64,000 nt of DNA from Haliotis asinina. Lineage: Eukaryota; Mollusca; Gastropoda; Lepetellida; Haliotidae. How positions within the stretch are numbered: the stretch's first letter is position 1; every line of letters starts with the position of its first letter. Made by a program: the position numbers and the translations under genes. Shown one piece after another: positions 26,701 through 36,014 of this stretch. Where the stretch lies: NCBI RefSeq assembly GCF_037392515.1, contig NC_090282.1:33097054-33161053 (forward strand), in the 5' to 3' direction. The notes beneath the pieces were generated by a model. That model made no database searches and was not told where the DNA came from. It saw only the letters and a program-made list of their open reading frames with translations.

Positions 26701-29700
26701 CTACATATCTCAACACAACAATAAACTGCAATTTGAAAGTCAAACCATTATCATTAATAAATGAATGGAAAAGGGCATATACTTTACCCCAGACAGATGT
26801 TGTACTATAAAACAAGTTACAATCATTATTATTTTATTCATTCACATTGTCAAAATCAGAAAAAAGGCATCAGGTCACTTATATTAACGCAAACTAATGT
26901 TAGTTCTATAATGCAAGTTACAATCATAAACTGCAACTTTATTCATTTACACATCGAAGATTGCTTCACACTCTCTGTATTGTATGGACATTTGTGGAGG
27001 ATAAACAGAACCAGTCACAACTTCAGATGTGCTCTTGACTCAAAAGCCTCCTGCATAGCTGATAAACATCATAGCTATCTGACAGATTGTAAGTGTGTAG
27101 TGTTCAGCAGATGTTTATGCTATCAACATCTTATTTCATGTTTATATACCATGCTGAAAAAAATGCAAATCAAATGTCCACCTACATGCATGTTTTGTCG
27201 TATTTCTCTTCATACTATTGCCCATGTTCCTGTGTAATCTTTTGTCCAGTATTGTATCTACACTTTACTGGATATGTCGACAGTGGCACAATCTGTCAAC
27301 ATACTCAAACTGGAACAGGTATTTTCCTTTAACAATTGGAAGAGGATGATAACTGACAACCTCTTGCATGTGTTTGACAGCACTGGGGACCAAACCAGTT
27401 CAGAGACAAGACAGGGAAGTTTCTGCAATGCTACTGCCAGAAGTCATCAGCTAGAAGTCTCCAAGGAATAACATTTCAGCAGGACAGACATGATGTGGAA
27501 GAAAACAAGTACAGGTGATGATAGAGAATATGTTATGGCCCTATCACAGTTAGATTATTTATTCATAATTGTTTGGGATGTGAAGTGTATGACAAATTGC
27601 TAAGTATCACAATGCCCAGTTAAAACTATACATTGTCGAAGTATCATGTCTTGGGTGTTTTGCAAATGTGTGAAATCAGGAACAAGAGAATATCAGCTTC
27701 AAAATGAACTACTACAAATAGAAATGAGCACATGTGACAAAAGGTCTATGCTTTAACACTTCATATGATGACATATTCAGCAGCCCATGTGGTATTGTGG
27801 AATCTCCCAACACTAATAGTATTCAGCTGAAACCTGAGAAAGCCCATATGTTGTTTGCTAATGAATCTTAAGAACCTGCAGAACCTTTTGGAAGTTTATA
27901 ACAATATAAACACTAATGACTCGTCAGAAGTTTTTGTTATCACTGAAGGAAGTTACTATCAAGTGTAAGCATGGATCAAAGAATATAGCAGATTCTTAAT
28001 CAAGACTTATGAAGTCAGAACATTAAATTAGTCCTTCCACGATGAATTATATATTTGGAGACGATCTCATGGGGAACTAGGCTAGAAGTACCAACAAGTC
28101 TAAGACTAGCAACTGAAGGTCATCAAGGAATCATGAAAACAAAGTCTATGTACCTGGGTACTGAGGTATACATAATGATGTAGAAGCAAAGAATAGAACA
28201 CTGTCGTGCATGATTTAACCACTAACTGACGAACGTTTTGGTTTCACAAGATTTCCAGCTGGGGAAGAAGTTGCAGTTGATGATGCCTTTTTATATAATT
28301 TTAGAACTGTCACATACATAGATTAAACCATGCATTTGCAACACATGGAGTTCCATTTCAAGTTTACACCAAAAAGGGACGTCATTTTATCATGTTTATT
28401 TCAACGGAAATGGTTTACTATCATTCTGTGTTCGGGATTCATCATCAAGTTGCTCCTCCTTTGCTTCAGAAGAATAGTGTTGTAGAGAGACAAAATAAAA
28501 CTTTGCCCAAAAAATCTGTGAGAATATTTTATTTTCAGAAATGAATTCTTATACTTAATCAAGATTTGTGGAACAGTTTTAAGAACTGTGTTAAAACAGA
28601 TACTCTGTCATGCATGGTAAGGGATGGAGAACCAATATGCAAGCTGAGGAGTGATGACAAAAGGAAAGCCAAGCCATGTGATCAGAGACTGGGAAAACCA
28701 TATGAAAACAAGCTATCAATGACTTTGGAGTACAAGCAGTACAAGGTACAGTGATGTTCATATGAAAGGATATCAAAAGCAGAATGTGATGTGCAATATA
28801 GACCTGACAGTGCGCATTTGGCTATGGGTAGTCACACGTTTTGCCAGAAGACCAGTTTGACATAACATCTTGACACAATGTCAACAGGGGATCTTGCATA
28901 TGACAATGCTTGACCTCTTGTTGCATGTGTTCATCAGCATTTGTCCCCCACTGAATATCTATGGGATAGTCTTGATCAATGCTTGTGCATATGTCATCAG
29001 GCACCTCAGAGACTATACAAGAACTGCATGCAGCACTTCAGCAAAATAGTATCAAAGCATTCCTCAACACAGCATTCTGCATCGCCTTTTTTCTATGTAA
29101 TGGGTCACCACTGCTAAGCTGTTATTGATGCACATGGTGGTCACACCAGATACTGACATTTAACTCTGACCAAGTGCCTCTAATAGCTCTCTGTGGTTTT
29201 ATCAAACACAGACTGGATATTAAAGTTTTAGAAGTCTGTAAAGTGATGATTTTACTGTAAATGAACAATGATGTCATGTTTGAATCAGTTATATATCAGT
29301 AAGAGTATATACAGAGATAACTGATTGAAATTTAGTTAACAGTTATCAATCTGCTTAAATATATAGCACTTAGCAATGATAGACTGATGCTCACTGGCAA
29401 TGATAGAATGACTCTCAATACTACTTTCAGCATGCAGAAGCATCTGTTATCATTTCTATTATGTCTACTATAGGAGTCCATAGATTTCTCCAGAACAAAG
29501 TGTTCATAATGTTTATTATCAAACTCAATTTACTGCAGCCTCTACCAGCCCAGGATCAGAATGTCACGCAGATATGACAGGTGTTTACTGTGGTTATCAC
29601 ATACACAGGATAACCCAGTCCCTGGTACAATCATAATGTCTGACCGGTCTGTACTTCCAGTCTGACAATGTTAAAGCTATCCAGATCAAATGTCATGCAT

Positions 29701-32700
29701 CATCTATGAAGATTATTTACATATATAAAGTTTAAATCCAGAGTAATACTGTTTGCTTGGTTTTGTAACATTTTGCTGCTTCAGGAATTATTCAAAATGA
29801 TAGCATATAATTGAATACTGACCAAAAAGTGTAGTGGTTGATATTGTGAGCATCAATGTAGGTCACTGGGTTAGATGACCTGTTGTGAAGCAACTCACGG
29901 GGCCTTACATAAGTTACAATCTGATACGATTACCCCCCTTTTAGATTAGTAAAGGCTGCTAGTGATTTCTTCTTAACTGGAATCTACCCATGGAACTATG
30001 ATAAGAAGCCTCTTGTAGAGCATCTTGTACAATGACGTATCATATATGTCAATTTGAGATACAATAAAATTAACTGGTGAACAGGATAGTGATTGGGCAA
30101 AGCAATCAAAACTGAGGAAGTTGGGTTATATGCCAATTTTAACAATATTCCAGCAACATCGACACCAGGAACGGGCTTCGCACACTGAATCCATTTGGGA
30201 AATCCAACCTGGGTCTTTGGCATAATGAGCAGACAGTAGGCTACTGGACCAATCCTCAAAACTTAGAAACACATTCATATATTTAAACATGAAATATGTC
30301 ACTGTTCATATGTTTATCCAGATCTGGGTATATTTTAAAATCATGATAATTAGCATGTTTACAGCCTTTAAGTTCATGTTAGCCTTCTGACTCAAGACTA
30401 CTAACCTTTGCTAAGAATGGTACACCTCAAATGACAGTAGTCCTACTAAAGTAGTATTTGTGTGTTATAACTCAGTTCTCATGGCAGTAAGTGAGTCATC
30501 ACACAGTAAACTATTACACTAACATGCTTAATGACTCCTCTTAATTCTGAACCCTGATAAGTTTAAGATGGCTTTGGTGAAAATGTCAACCTTGCATAAT
30601 GATTTCATCCTTTCTAAATTTGTTTCCTGTGCCTGAATATGCACACTGACTCCATCAAGTATGTCTGTACACAACCAACATGTAGAACCAGGTTTAAATA
30701 AAGGACAGGAATGTTTACTCAATGACAGAGGTTTTGCGATGGACTTGAGTACAAACCTGTTATATATCATTAGAAGGACTGCCAGCTAAACTGGTCAGCA
30801 TTCTATAGCAATGTTATGTGAAAAAAAAACCAAATGGGTTCCTTGTCCCCTGACATCTGAACCTTTTACAATAGACTGTGGTTTTTCCCATCATAAGTTA
30901 TTAAAGCAGCCCTCCATAACAACCTCCACTGATGTCACACAGCCATGTTAACTATTAAAAGCATTTATATAAGTAGTTCATATTGACAACAACTTTTACG
31001 AATGTAATTCTTTTTCCAATAATATGTTATTTCAGCTACAGTCTTCACTATACATCAGCGTTTCCGCTGGTATTTTTTTTAAGGCTGTTACAATATGCAC
31101 TTGCATATTTGGTGCATTGATCTGTAGCCCTTCATGAATTCAATTTGCTATTCGTGGTCACAAGAACCAAATATGAATGAAAATTGCAATTTTTCAATGG
31201 AGCCTGTTTTATTTAACCCTCTTGTCCCTTTTCAAAGTGAGATATGAAACAGAGGAATATGAACTAGCCTTGCAGTAGCACAAGTCATGTTACTTATTGT
31301 TAGTTTGCAAAGGCTGCATATGGTACAGTGAACTCTAACTTTTAGTCTATTAGATACCACATTTGAGTGTCATGTCAGATAACTGGTTATTGCTACCACA
31401 AACTGACAGTCAGCATCTGGGTTCCATATTGGGCATCGATCACTTAACTACAATATTGTATTCGTGAATAATTATTCCTATTCATTACCCAATAATTGTG
31501 ATAACATCATATTTGGAACATAGTGTACTTGTTGCAAACCCTAGTATTTTTAAAACTGTACACTGTGACCAGCTAGCATTTCAAATACCGGTCATTTGTA
31601 AATTTAGTGGTCAAGTGATCATACTTTTGATTGTGCACGAGACCTTGCAAACTAATTACCAAACAGAAATGTAGAGAGTATCGCAATGTAACAATGCCTC
31701 CAATTTTAGCCTGTTTTTATTTAACAAAACTGCCTTTTATTTGGCAACATCTTGATGCCATTGAGAAAACATAATATTCCTTTGGAGGAGAAATAAACTG
31801 ACTGTGGTATTTGGAAACGTGCTGGACATGATGACTGAGAGCCTTTGAAATTACTGGACATTCTAACTTTGTATTGTCAAAACTTGGTATATAGCAGATA
31901 ACAAAAATATTGAAACATATAAAAACAATATTTACTATATGGTAACCCTTTAGTACAACTAACTGCTACTGCTGGATATAATTAGATTGGTAGTAATCTG
32001 GACCAGTCAAAAATTATTGACTTTTCTTGGTCCTGCTATGAGTGAGTGAGTGAGTAAGTTTAGTTTTATGCTGCTTTTAGCAATATTCCAGCAATATCAC
32101 GGCGGGCACACCGGAAAATGGGCTTCACACATTGTACCCATGCGGAAACTCAAACCCGGGCCTTTAGCTTTAACCACTAGTCTACCCCACCGCCCCGGGC
32201 CTGCTATGTCTATCCTGAAAATGTTATGCTGGAATGTAATTGTCATGCATCAACAAATATTTTCATTCTTTTTCTAGACATTTGTTTCCAGGTCCAAGGT
32301 TTACATAAAGGTAATATGCTTGGGGCTGGTGTGAAAAGTGATGATCCAGTCAGTCACTTATGACTTCATCGAAAAACAACTTGAATAAAATCCATAAAAT
32401 AGATCAAAAGGACAAGTCCAGACATTGGATGAACATCATTCATAACCAGTATGTGTCAAGACACTGATAGACTGACACTGAGATCAGACGATATACCCTC
32501 CCATATCCTTTCGATATTGTGTATGGATGATGAACTACAAAACAAACATTGCGTGATTGTTGTCTTGTAAGTGGGACACAATACTGTCTATTTTCCTCAA
32601 TGGCGTTGAAGCATTTTATTCAGAACACATTTCTCTTCATATACATAATATTCCTGTAAAAATACCTATGGTCCCATAAGCCGAGTTACACTGTACATGT

Positions 32701-33491
32701 TTCATCAATAAATCTTGTTAACTTATCATCATAATTCACTAAACAGGACTTGCTATGCGTCTAAAATTTTAACAGAAAAATTGTATGATTGTATGTAAAA
32801 AATATTTATGACTACCATGTCATGTCCTAATATTTAATGTAGATGCCAAGAAATGAATTTTAAAAAATTCCTGTTAACAGCTTGCTATAACAGTCACATG
32901 AAATATTAAAAGTAAAACAATGTACTGTGCAAAAAAACCTGATTCAGAGATATAAAACGCATTATATCTCTATCAAGGCAATCATACTTTGAACTTGTAA
33001 CCTTGAAATGCAACCTCTGAGAAATGACAAGGATGTGACCATGGTGACACTTGCAGTAACTAGGTCACCTAAATTTACTTTGGACTTTAACCTGGTTAAT
33101 AAATGTCGGTCAAGTCTAGAATCAATATCGATATATATGACTGTATAGAAATTCTACCGACCTGTTTTCAATATTGCGTTCCTTGAAGGAAACATGCAGA
33201 GGTACAATCTTGCATATACAGTAGACTGACGAAGATTAATTTTGTTAAAAAATGAAACGAAACTTTCATTCAAGTAATAAGTTAGAAATATCGCCAAGAA
33301 GAAATTGTTTCTGATATTGTTTCAAAAATACATGAAACATTTTCGGAAAAGCTGAACCAAACCCATTTCTAAAGCCCACAAACAGAAATGTGCAATGTGG
33401 TCATACGAACCTGGTCGATCGGCAATCCCGTCAAGCTAACGAGAGGATAAAACAGTTGAAACCCCGCGTAAAACTCGCCAGTGCTCACCAT
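8636..33491 (-). CDS. MBOAT2: MBOAT1/MBOAT2-type lysophospholipid acyltransferase, 12 coding exons
   Basis: Membrane-bound O-acyltransferase that would transfer acyl groups from acyl-CoA to lysophospholipids in the ER membrane (Lands-cycle remodelling). Coding exons (minus strand, 5' to 3'): 33411-33491, 23043-23188, 21712-21882, 21135-21245, 19884-20028, 19620-19670, 17907-18000, 14930-15028, 12740-12843, 11927-12124, 9832-9983, 8636-8738. They sum to 1455 nt (484 aa plus stop), every junction has GT/AG ends and all phases agree. Family marks: GPM at the start of exon 4, KYYFAW at the end of exon 8, NNAAGLGFTGFDEKG in exon 9, and in exon 10 the WNK..TWLRR segment followed by SAFWHGFYPGYY with the invariant catalytic His. 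Human MBOAT1/2 are about 495-520 aa, so length fits. The C terminus KKQQ matches the KKxx ER-retrieval signal. The choice between MBOAT1 and MBOAT2 is not resolved. Introns are long (the first is 10.2 kb) and repeat-filled. The start codon has A at -3 and G at +4. Confidence 0.93.
9832..9983 (-). CDS. MBOAT2: MBOAT gene coding exon 11
   Basis: Acceptor TTTTTCAG, donor GTAAGT. 152 nt. Encodes VRRNIRPMFLKSDNLKAFYD, then AVTFLFTRMANVYMCVPFAI and LEFVPGLKLYT. It matches the MBOAT1/2 post-catalytic stretch 'R..fR..F......K..YD..T...T......Y.v.PF.lL'. Confidence 0.92.
10110..10348 (+). repeat. SINE-like repeat, family B (near full length)
   Basis: Plus-strand copy beginning 'GGAACGGGGTAGAATAGGCC', through 'GCTGACTTGGTGGCCACATG', 'TCACTGGGCTGTCTGGTCC' and 'GAATATTGCTGAGTGTGG' to an ACTCACTCACTCAC tail. 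It shows that the family B head is distinct from family A while the 3' domain is shared. Confidence 0.8.
10440..10558. mobile_element. Short MITE with 36-bp inverted arms
   Basis: Arms at 10440-10475 and 10523-10558 are inverted copies (GGCCCTCTTCCTCAAAGCGA versus the complement of the right arm, few mismatches) flanking a ~47-bp spacer. Ends of the type '..CTCAAAGCGATCATAG' recall PIF/Harbinger or ISL2EU-like MITEs; the superfamily call is tentative. Confidence 0.6.
10603..10768 (-). repeat. tRNA-derived SINE, family A
   Basis: Near full-length inverted copy: 'GTTAGCAATATTCCCACAAT', 'GGGCTTCACAAATT', 'GGGAATCAAACCTGGGTCTT' (B box complement) and 'CCCACTAGGCTACCTC' (A box complement). Confidence 0.75.
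10831..11280. repeat. 75-bp minisatellite, six units, intron 10
   Basis: Six head-to-tail copies start at 10831, 10906, 10981, 11056, 11131 and 11206, each beginning CCTCAGTGGTGGAATCAACA. Internal copies differ by a few substitutions and the last is most diverged. Because 75 is divisible by 3, two plus-strand frames stay open (unit peptides like SGINTQRLLGTC and VVESTHRGYLGLA). The array sits antisense within an MBOAT intron, so coding is unlikely. Confidence 0.9.
11764..11834. mobile_element. Half-copy of the hammerhead-like palindromic element
   Basis: Carries ATGGATATCAACT, then GGAACACAATGTTTCGGAGC and GCTTCATCAGGTG, aligning with one arm of the element at 3021-3173. On the minus strand this reads CCTGATGA, an AGCA...TGCU stem, then CCGAAACA. 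No second arm is found here. Confidence 0.6.
11927..12124 (-). CDS. MBOAT2: MBOAT gene coding exon 10, catalytic motif
   Basis: Acceptor TTTCAG, donor GTAAGT. 198 nt, phase 0 at both ends. Encodes NMDSWNKTTMTWLRRVVYDR and, further on, SISAFWHGFYPGYYLCFATG. The WN segment and the invariant WHG histidine are the two catalytic positions of the MBOAT family. Confidence 0.95.
12490..12780 (-). repeat. ~55-bp tandem array copying the exon 9 donor
   Basis: Five units (starting near 12491, 12546, 12608, 12664 and 12718) share GAGGAAAGAAAAAGACC and TCACTTCTAACTTGTATATA. The unit nearest the gene's 5' side is the real end of exon 9 (coding VNNCDIYKLE plus donor GTGAGG). The other four are duplicates of the last ~30 exon nucleotides and first ~25 intron nucleotides. 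One duplicate keeps GTGAGG, two have GTGAAG and one has lost the GT. Confidence 0.85.
12740..12843 (-). CDS. MBOAT2: MBOAT gene coding exon 9
   Basis: Acceptor TTTTGCAG, donor GTGAGG. 104 nt. Encodes ETVNNAAGLGFTGFDEKGQP and NWDLVNNCDIYKLE, the conserved MBOAT1/2 loop 'NNAAGxGFxGxDExG..xWDLxxN'. The last ~30 nt of the exon together with its donor are repeated about four more times in the following intron (12490-12780). Confidence 0.93.
13851..13912 (-). repeat. SINE family A fragment
   Basis: Contains 'TTGCTTTAGCAATGTTCCAG' and 'CAATATTACAGTGAGGGACA' only. Confidence 0.6.
14930..15028 (-). CDS. MBOAT2: MBOAT gene coding exon 8
   Basis: Acceptor TTCCAG, donor GTGAGA. 99 nt. Encodes AAFYEMSFLGRHIYLLVSM and then TFARCKYYFAWKL. 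KYYFAW is a diagnostic MBOAT motif just before the 'NNAAG' loop. Confidence 0.93.
15348..15504 (-). CDS. Candidate alternative exon 7 of the MBOAT gene
   Basis: Inside the intron between exons 7 and 8 an open stretch with acceptor TTTACCACAG and donor GTTATC encodes VAKDLCPFRKICICVITGLL, then LIIIVVSLHPLGDE and CSHFFDSWFTCFLPACFAG. It is 157 nt, so it enters in phase 0 and leaves in phase 1, exactly like exon 7. It can replace exon 7 but cannot be added to it without a frameshift. It also encodes a hydrophobic segment, and its 'DExxxxFxxxW' end loosely resembles human MBOAT2 after this membrane segment. Exon 7 itself fits the family well, so this would be an isoform-specific exon. The donor is weak (GTTATC), and chance or a nested unrelated ORF is possible. 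Confidence 0.35.
16093..16645. mobile_element. MITE-like element with ~50-bp inverted repeats
   Basis: Left arm 16093-16143 (TCTAAGTAAACGTAACCC...CTCCTACACTGGGTCTAA) is repeated inverted at 16593-16645. About 450 bp of non-coding sequence lies between. Non-autonomous DNA transposon or foldback element; superfamily unknown. Confidence 0.7.
17485..17845. mobile_element. MITE with TTGACAAC-rich inverted ends
   Basis: Left end has CTTTCACATGACAAACTGAA and TTTGACAACACATGTTGTTG. The right end, read inverted, has CCTTCACACGACAACACATG and TTGTCAAACTTGAGTTTGAG. The motif TTTGACAAC recurs several times in both orientations inside. About 360 bp, no ORF. Confidence 0.65.
17907..18000 (-). CDS. MBOAT2: MBOAT gene coding exon 7
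   Basis: Acceptor TTTTACAG, donor GTAAGT. 94 nt, phase 0 in and phase 1 out. Encodes KVVLEKFCITAFIGFLMVFV followed by TPHLYNINGLT. A candidate alternative exon with the same phases lies downstream at 15348-15504. Confidence 0.9.
18245..19480 (+). mobile_element. Decayed Tc1/mariner element in intron 6
   Basis: Perfect 24-bp terminal inverted repeats (18245-18268, TATACTGAGTCAAAAAAGAA, and 19457-19480) begin and end with TA. Total 1236 bp, normal for Tc1-like elements. The ends are intact although the transposase is not, so it could still be mobilised in trans. Confidence 0.9.
18548..19340 (+). pseudogene. Broken Tc1-like transposase
   Basis: The N terminus is recognisable: MPRLSNVQRDDAVGMLQAGR, a helix-turn-helix with MGCSRRTV, then SGRP. 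It stops at 18736. Later homologous pieces appear in shifting frames: 'FSDESSFTLRFADG' near 18980, 'CMVWGAF' near 19110 and 'QHNNTRPHTAMLRQNF' near 19250. The second catalytic Asp of 'QHDNxRPHT' has become Asn. The 'SPDLNPIE' end with the third catalytic residue is missing. Confidence 0.85.
19620..19670 (-). CDS. MBOAT2: MBOAT gene coding exon 6 (small)
   Basis: A 51-nt exon with acceptor TTGTAG and donor GTAAGA, phase 0 at both ends, encoding GKSDKVPEETEDIFQTD. It supplies the hydrophilic cytosolic loop that MBOAT1/2 proteins carry between the GP..Y.DY motif and the next membrane segment. Its low information content makes it the least certain exon; it could be skipped without changing frame. 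Confidence 0.68.
19884..20028 (-). CDS. MBOAT2: MBOAT gene coding exon 5
   Basis: Acceptor TTTGCCAG, donor GTAGGT. 145 nt. Encodes SMPGLLSFYSYLFSFHGIMC, then GPMAFYSDYIAFIDGRNFTE and a short hydrophilic tail. It matches the MBOAT1/2 stretch 'P.LLEY.SY...F.G...GP...Y.DY..FI.G'. Ends in phase 0. Confidence 0.92.
20400..21134 (-). repeat. ~53-bp minisatellite copying the exon 4 donor
   Basis: About 13 units of CATCAACACACCTGACTGCC plus TAATTCTCTTAGGATGCAGG and ATACTAGGTGATG. Read in gene orientation each unit contains AGTCAG followed by GTGTGT or GTATGT. This matches the true junction GGTCAG|GTGAGTTGATG at the exon 4 end (21135), where the array stops. Two long blocks of four units repeat with a 213-bp higher-order period (from 20514 and 20727). 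Confidence 0.88.
21135..21245 (-). CDS. MBOAT2: MBOAT gene coding exon 4
   Basis: Acceptor TACTACAG, donor GTGAGT. Encodes GPMMIMVQKLTSLAFSLHDG and then a charged loop (TVKSEEELSADQKSQAV). GPMMI..QK.TSLAF..HDG is highly typical of MBOAT1/2. The donor lies at the edge of a 53-bp minisatellite whose units copy the exon-intron junction (see 20400-21134). Confidence 0.92.
21421..21566 (-). repeat. tRNA-derived SINE, family A
   Basis: Inverted copy with 'GGACACCAGAAATGGGCTTC', 'AATCAAACCTGGGTCTTCAG' and 'CTTTAACCCCTTTGGCTACC'. Confidence 0.75.
21712..21882 (-). CDS. MBOAT2: MBOAT gene coding exon 3
   Basis: Acceptor TTTCAG, donor GTCAGT. 171 nt. Encodes QIWHLFFLSLVCYLIML, then MGSREWMHKAVFGFAMLYLS, then HIFRQIYDYGGYTLDITG. 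The segment ending 'DYGxYxxDxxG' is a recognisable stretch of MBOAT1/2 proteins. Confidence 0.92.
22326..22486 (-). repeat. tRNA-derived SINE, family A (full length)
   Basis: GTGAGTAAGTTTGATTTTAC at one end and AACCACTAGGCTACCCCACC at the other. On the minus strand the A box is TAGCCTAGTGGTTAA and the B box GGGTTCGATTCCC-like. Confidence 0.85.
22562..22780 (-). repeat. SINE-like repeat, family B (near full length)
   Basis: Starts GTCAGTGAGTTTAGTTCTAC, has 'CTCAGCAATATTCCAGCAAT', 'ATAAATAATCATGTCTGGAC' and ends in 'GCATGGGTTACTGAAGAC'. It lies 75 bp from a family A copy, in the same orientation. Confidence 0.8.
23043..23188 (-). CDS. MBOAT2: MBOAT gene coding exon 2
   Basis: Acceptor TTGTAG, donor GTAAGT. 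146 nt, phase 0 in and phase 2 out. Encodes INFLLCQLIG, a positively charged turn (PFRKLYGPKTTSA), then a second hydrophobic segment ending TLTFFCFG. Two membrane segments are likely. Confidence 0.9.
23412..23555 (-). repeat. SINE-like repeat, family B (partial)
   Basis: 'GTGAGCGAGGGAGTTTAGTT' followed by 'TTGAGTCTGGATCTGACAAT' and 'GATCAGCAGCATGAGCATCG'; head truncated. Confidence 0.75.
23815..24075 (-). repeat. SINE-like repeat, family B (full length)
   Basis: The most complete copy: GTGAGTGAGTGAGTTTAGTT, 'CAATCCAATGATCAACGATA', 'CCCGATCCCGTTAGTCGCCT', two GACAAGCAT segments and a terminal 'GACCTTCACGGGTCC'. Confidence 0.85.
27950..28760 (+). pseudogene. Decayed Ty3/Gypsy-type retrotransposon pol fragment
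   Basis: Several pieces in shifting frames and with stops line up, in the right order, with the RNase H-integrase half of Gypsy pol. Near 27965 is 'CKHGSKNIADSL' (end of RNase H). Near 28105 is 'LATEGHQGIMKTKS' (start of the integrase zinc domain). Near 28465 is 'VVERQNKTLPKKSVRIF' (end of the integrase catalytic core). Near 28705 is 'GKPYENKLSMTLEYKQYKVQ' (integrase C-terminal region). No LTRs identified. Old, inactive insertion. Confidence 0.6.
30124..30252 (-). repeat. SINE family A (diverged)
   Basis: 'TTTTAACAATATTCCAGCAA', 'GGAACGGGCTTCGCACACTG', 'AAATCCAACCTGGGTCTTTG' and 'AGTAGGCTACTGGACC'. Confidence 0.65.
32040..32198 (-). repeat. tRNA-derived SINE, family A (full length)
   Basis: GAGTGAGTGAGTGAGTAAGT tail, 'GCAATATTCCAGCAATATCA', 'GGGCTTCACACATTGTACCC' and 'CTTTAACCACTAGTCTACCC'. 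Confidence 0.85.
33411..33491 (-). CDS. MBOAT2: MBOAT gene coding exon 1
   Basis: Holds the start codon (ATG at 33491-33489) and 27 codons beginning MVSTGEFYAG and ending GLPIDQ, then donor GTTCGT. The N terminus with a hydrophobic stretch and 'GxPxDQ' resembles the beginning of MBOAT1/2 proteins. Ends in phase 0. Confidence 0.88.
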
Positions 33492-34635
33492 CTTGATTTA
33501 GAAAAAAATTAACCATGGAAGTTATGATCAAAACCACAAACAAACTCATTAACTGTCCAATCACGGATCCATTCACGCCGAGCAGCCGCAAGATGGCGAC
33601 ATAAACAATGAGTTGTCTGCCCATTAATTACCTCCCTTTCACGGTGTTGGGGAAATTTGTATCCATTTGAAACAATTCAACATGAAATCCGACGCGGATC
33701 ATTTCATGTTACGTATTCATAATAGTGTACGGGACGTAGAGGAACACCTCGTATTTATAAGCACATATATTTTCATTAAGTAGAAGTAATGCATATATAT
33801 TGCCAATAAAAATCTGATCGAGCAAAAGACTTAATAATTACACTAAGAAAGTGAAATCCCAGATATGACATATGTTAATAATTACAGTATCCAGTTATTT
33901 TGTTACGAGTGTAAGTCTTTATTGTGTATTAGGCGTTATCGTCTGCTATTTGTGCCGTTTGTTATCCTTGATGTACATCTGGTTTACGTGTACTTGTGTT
34001 TCGCTATAATGCACCATATTGCATGCATTTTAATGAAATTTATACAAAACTGTTTTCACTGAATACTCTCTCATATTCTCCTACAAGTTTCTGTAATTTT
34101 CATATTCTCTCTGTTAAAGAAGAATGCCGAACTAATGCTTCAGACATTGAAAACATTATAGAACAGGCTCAAAATCACATAGCTAAAACTAACCGTTTTA
34201 CGGAATTCAAGTAACAACCGAAGAATATTAAATGCAATTGGGCGTCTTGCACTTTATTTTTATTTATTTGTATTTTTTTTCATTCATTAATGTCTTAATG
34301 TCTGCTCCACAGAAATGATTACGTCAAGGTATGATGTACTATATGTTGAGAAGCATTGGCAAAGGCCTTTGTACCTGTATCCCATTTCCATTGTGTTATG
34401 TAACGGAACATGTGAAAATGTAAACATTAATGGAAATAAAATACTGTTTAAATTAAAAGTTTGTCCAGAAAGCGAGACGCGTTACCCTGTTGTTGTCACT
34501 TCAACTTGATAAAAGTGTAAGGATCGCCAGCTTTAATATGCTAACATGCTAACGTATGTCATTCTTTTGTTGTAGGTGTTCCGTGCCTTCTTTAATCAAA
34601 CTGAACTGATCTTATTGTGTGCCAAAACATTAGTG

Positions 34636-34800
34636 AGTAATTGAGTGAGTAAGTTTACGCCGCTTTTAGCAATATTCCAGCAATATCACGGTGGGGGACA
34701 CCAGAAAATGGGCTTCACTCATTGTACCCATGTGGGGAATCGAACCCGGGTCTTCAGCGTGACGGGCGAACGCTTTAACCACTAGGCTACCCCACCGCCC
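34636..34800 (-). repeat. tRNA-derived SINE, family A (best copy)
   Basis: Complete, least diverged copy. On the minus strand it starts GGGCGGTGGGGTAGCCTAGT (A box TAGCCTAGTGG), has AAGACCCGGGTTCGATTCCC (B box), and continues GTACAATGAGTGAAGCCCAT and GTGATATTGCTGGAATATTG to GCGGCGTAAACTTACTCACT. The A and B boxes show a tRNA-derived RNA polymerase III head. Confidence 0.9.
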
Positions 34801-36014
34801 CCAAACATTAGTATTCTTCAACGACGGAATTGGTTTTTATACAAATAATATGCCTTTGATGACATCTTCCTAAGAGTATTAGATTGGTCTTTTATCTGAC
34901 TATATATGTATGTTTCTCATAATTCCTTTGGGAATTGTTTGTACATTACATTTTATATATTGTATGCACCATCTGTAAATAACTCAAGGTGAAACTGAAA
35001 TAAACAACCTGTCTGTCACGTTTGTTCGTCGACCGTTAATTTCGTGGTCAGGTATTGCTAATGCGCACCTCCCGTGTCTAAAATAATACATCAACGGGTA
35101 AAGAGTAGGAAATTGTATGACCACTATTCGTCACATGGAACTTTGTAATTAACTATAAGGAAAGCATATTCACCGAATAAAGGCTGTTGATCACGATTGT
35201 TCAGTGTTTGTAATCAGAGGCCCTTGTTGGATATCACCTGATGTAATCATTTAACTAGTGGACACACTAAATGTAGACAGAGATGATTTATTTGAGTGTC
35301 ACCCAGATACATACACCAAAAAAAAAACCAGTGGGAATACAAATTATATCATACATGCACCACCCCGTAAAAGTTATGAGAGACTTGTTTACTAGTTTAA
35401 AAGAGATATTCGTCACATACATGAAACAAATAAAGAAGTTGTTATCTGCTGCAGCAATACATTCATCTTGTCTTCAAGTCTGGATTTCCTACACAAGGGG
35501 CGCAGACATTTTCTCCACAGACAGATATTTATATCAACCTGTTGCCAGTGTTATTGGTGCTACAACGCAAGAACTTAGAAAAGCCACTGCGATATCACGG
35601 TGTTAATTTATGTCCCTTTTTAGGTAAACATTATATCGACAAATTATGTATTATATTCAACAATCTTTCTTATGTATTAGCCCAATTTTTTTCATTGTCA
35701 TAAGAAGGAAAACATGTTTTATACCTAACGATTTTTGATGATTTTACAATGATTATGGTCTCCCACAATTCTGTCTTGAATGGTTCCGTACATTTCATTG
35801 TTTTGAATGTTTGTGAATATCTTTTGTATGTACAGAAGTGAGACGTAAATAAACTACTGCCTATTGTCCGTTTTTCATAGTTTGGATGACACGTACCTTA
35901 TTATTGTGGGTTGTTCTAAGAGTACGATACGTGCATGCTGATTATACTGAGGTATTTAAGATCCGGTGACTGACCACGTCAATATTTCTGTTTTATGTTA
36001 TCATGACTGCCCTT

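Larger units (their letters stand above)
23189..33410 (-). other. Intron 1 of the MBOAT gene, 10.2 kb
   Basis: Long intron with SINE copies, a decayed Ty3/Gypsy pol (27950-28760) and otherwise AT-rich unique-looking sequence. No additional coding exon recognised. The 158-codon plus-strand ORF at 26761-27237 shows no family resemblance. Confidence 0.8.

Noticed and set aside
26761..27237. 158-codon plus-strand ORF in intron 1
   Set aside because: No family resemblance, AT-rich and Ser/His/Cys-rich composition typical of chance ORFs.
34636..34800. Functional tRNA gene from A/B boxes
   Set aside because: Sequence does not fold as a complete tRNA and is repeated many times with a SINE 3' domain.
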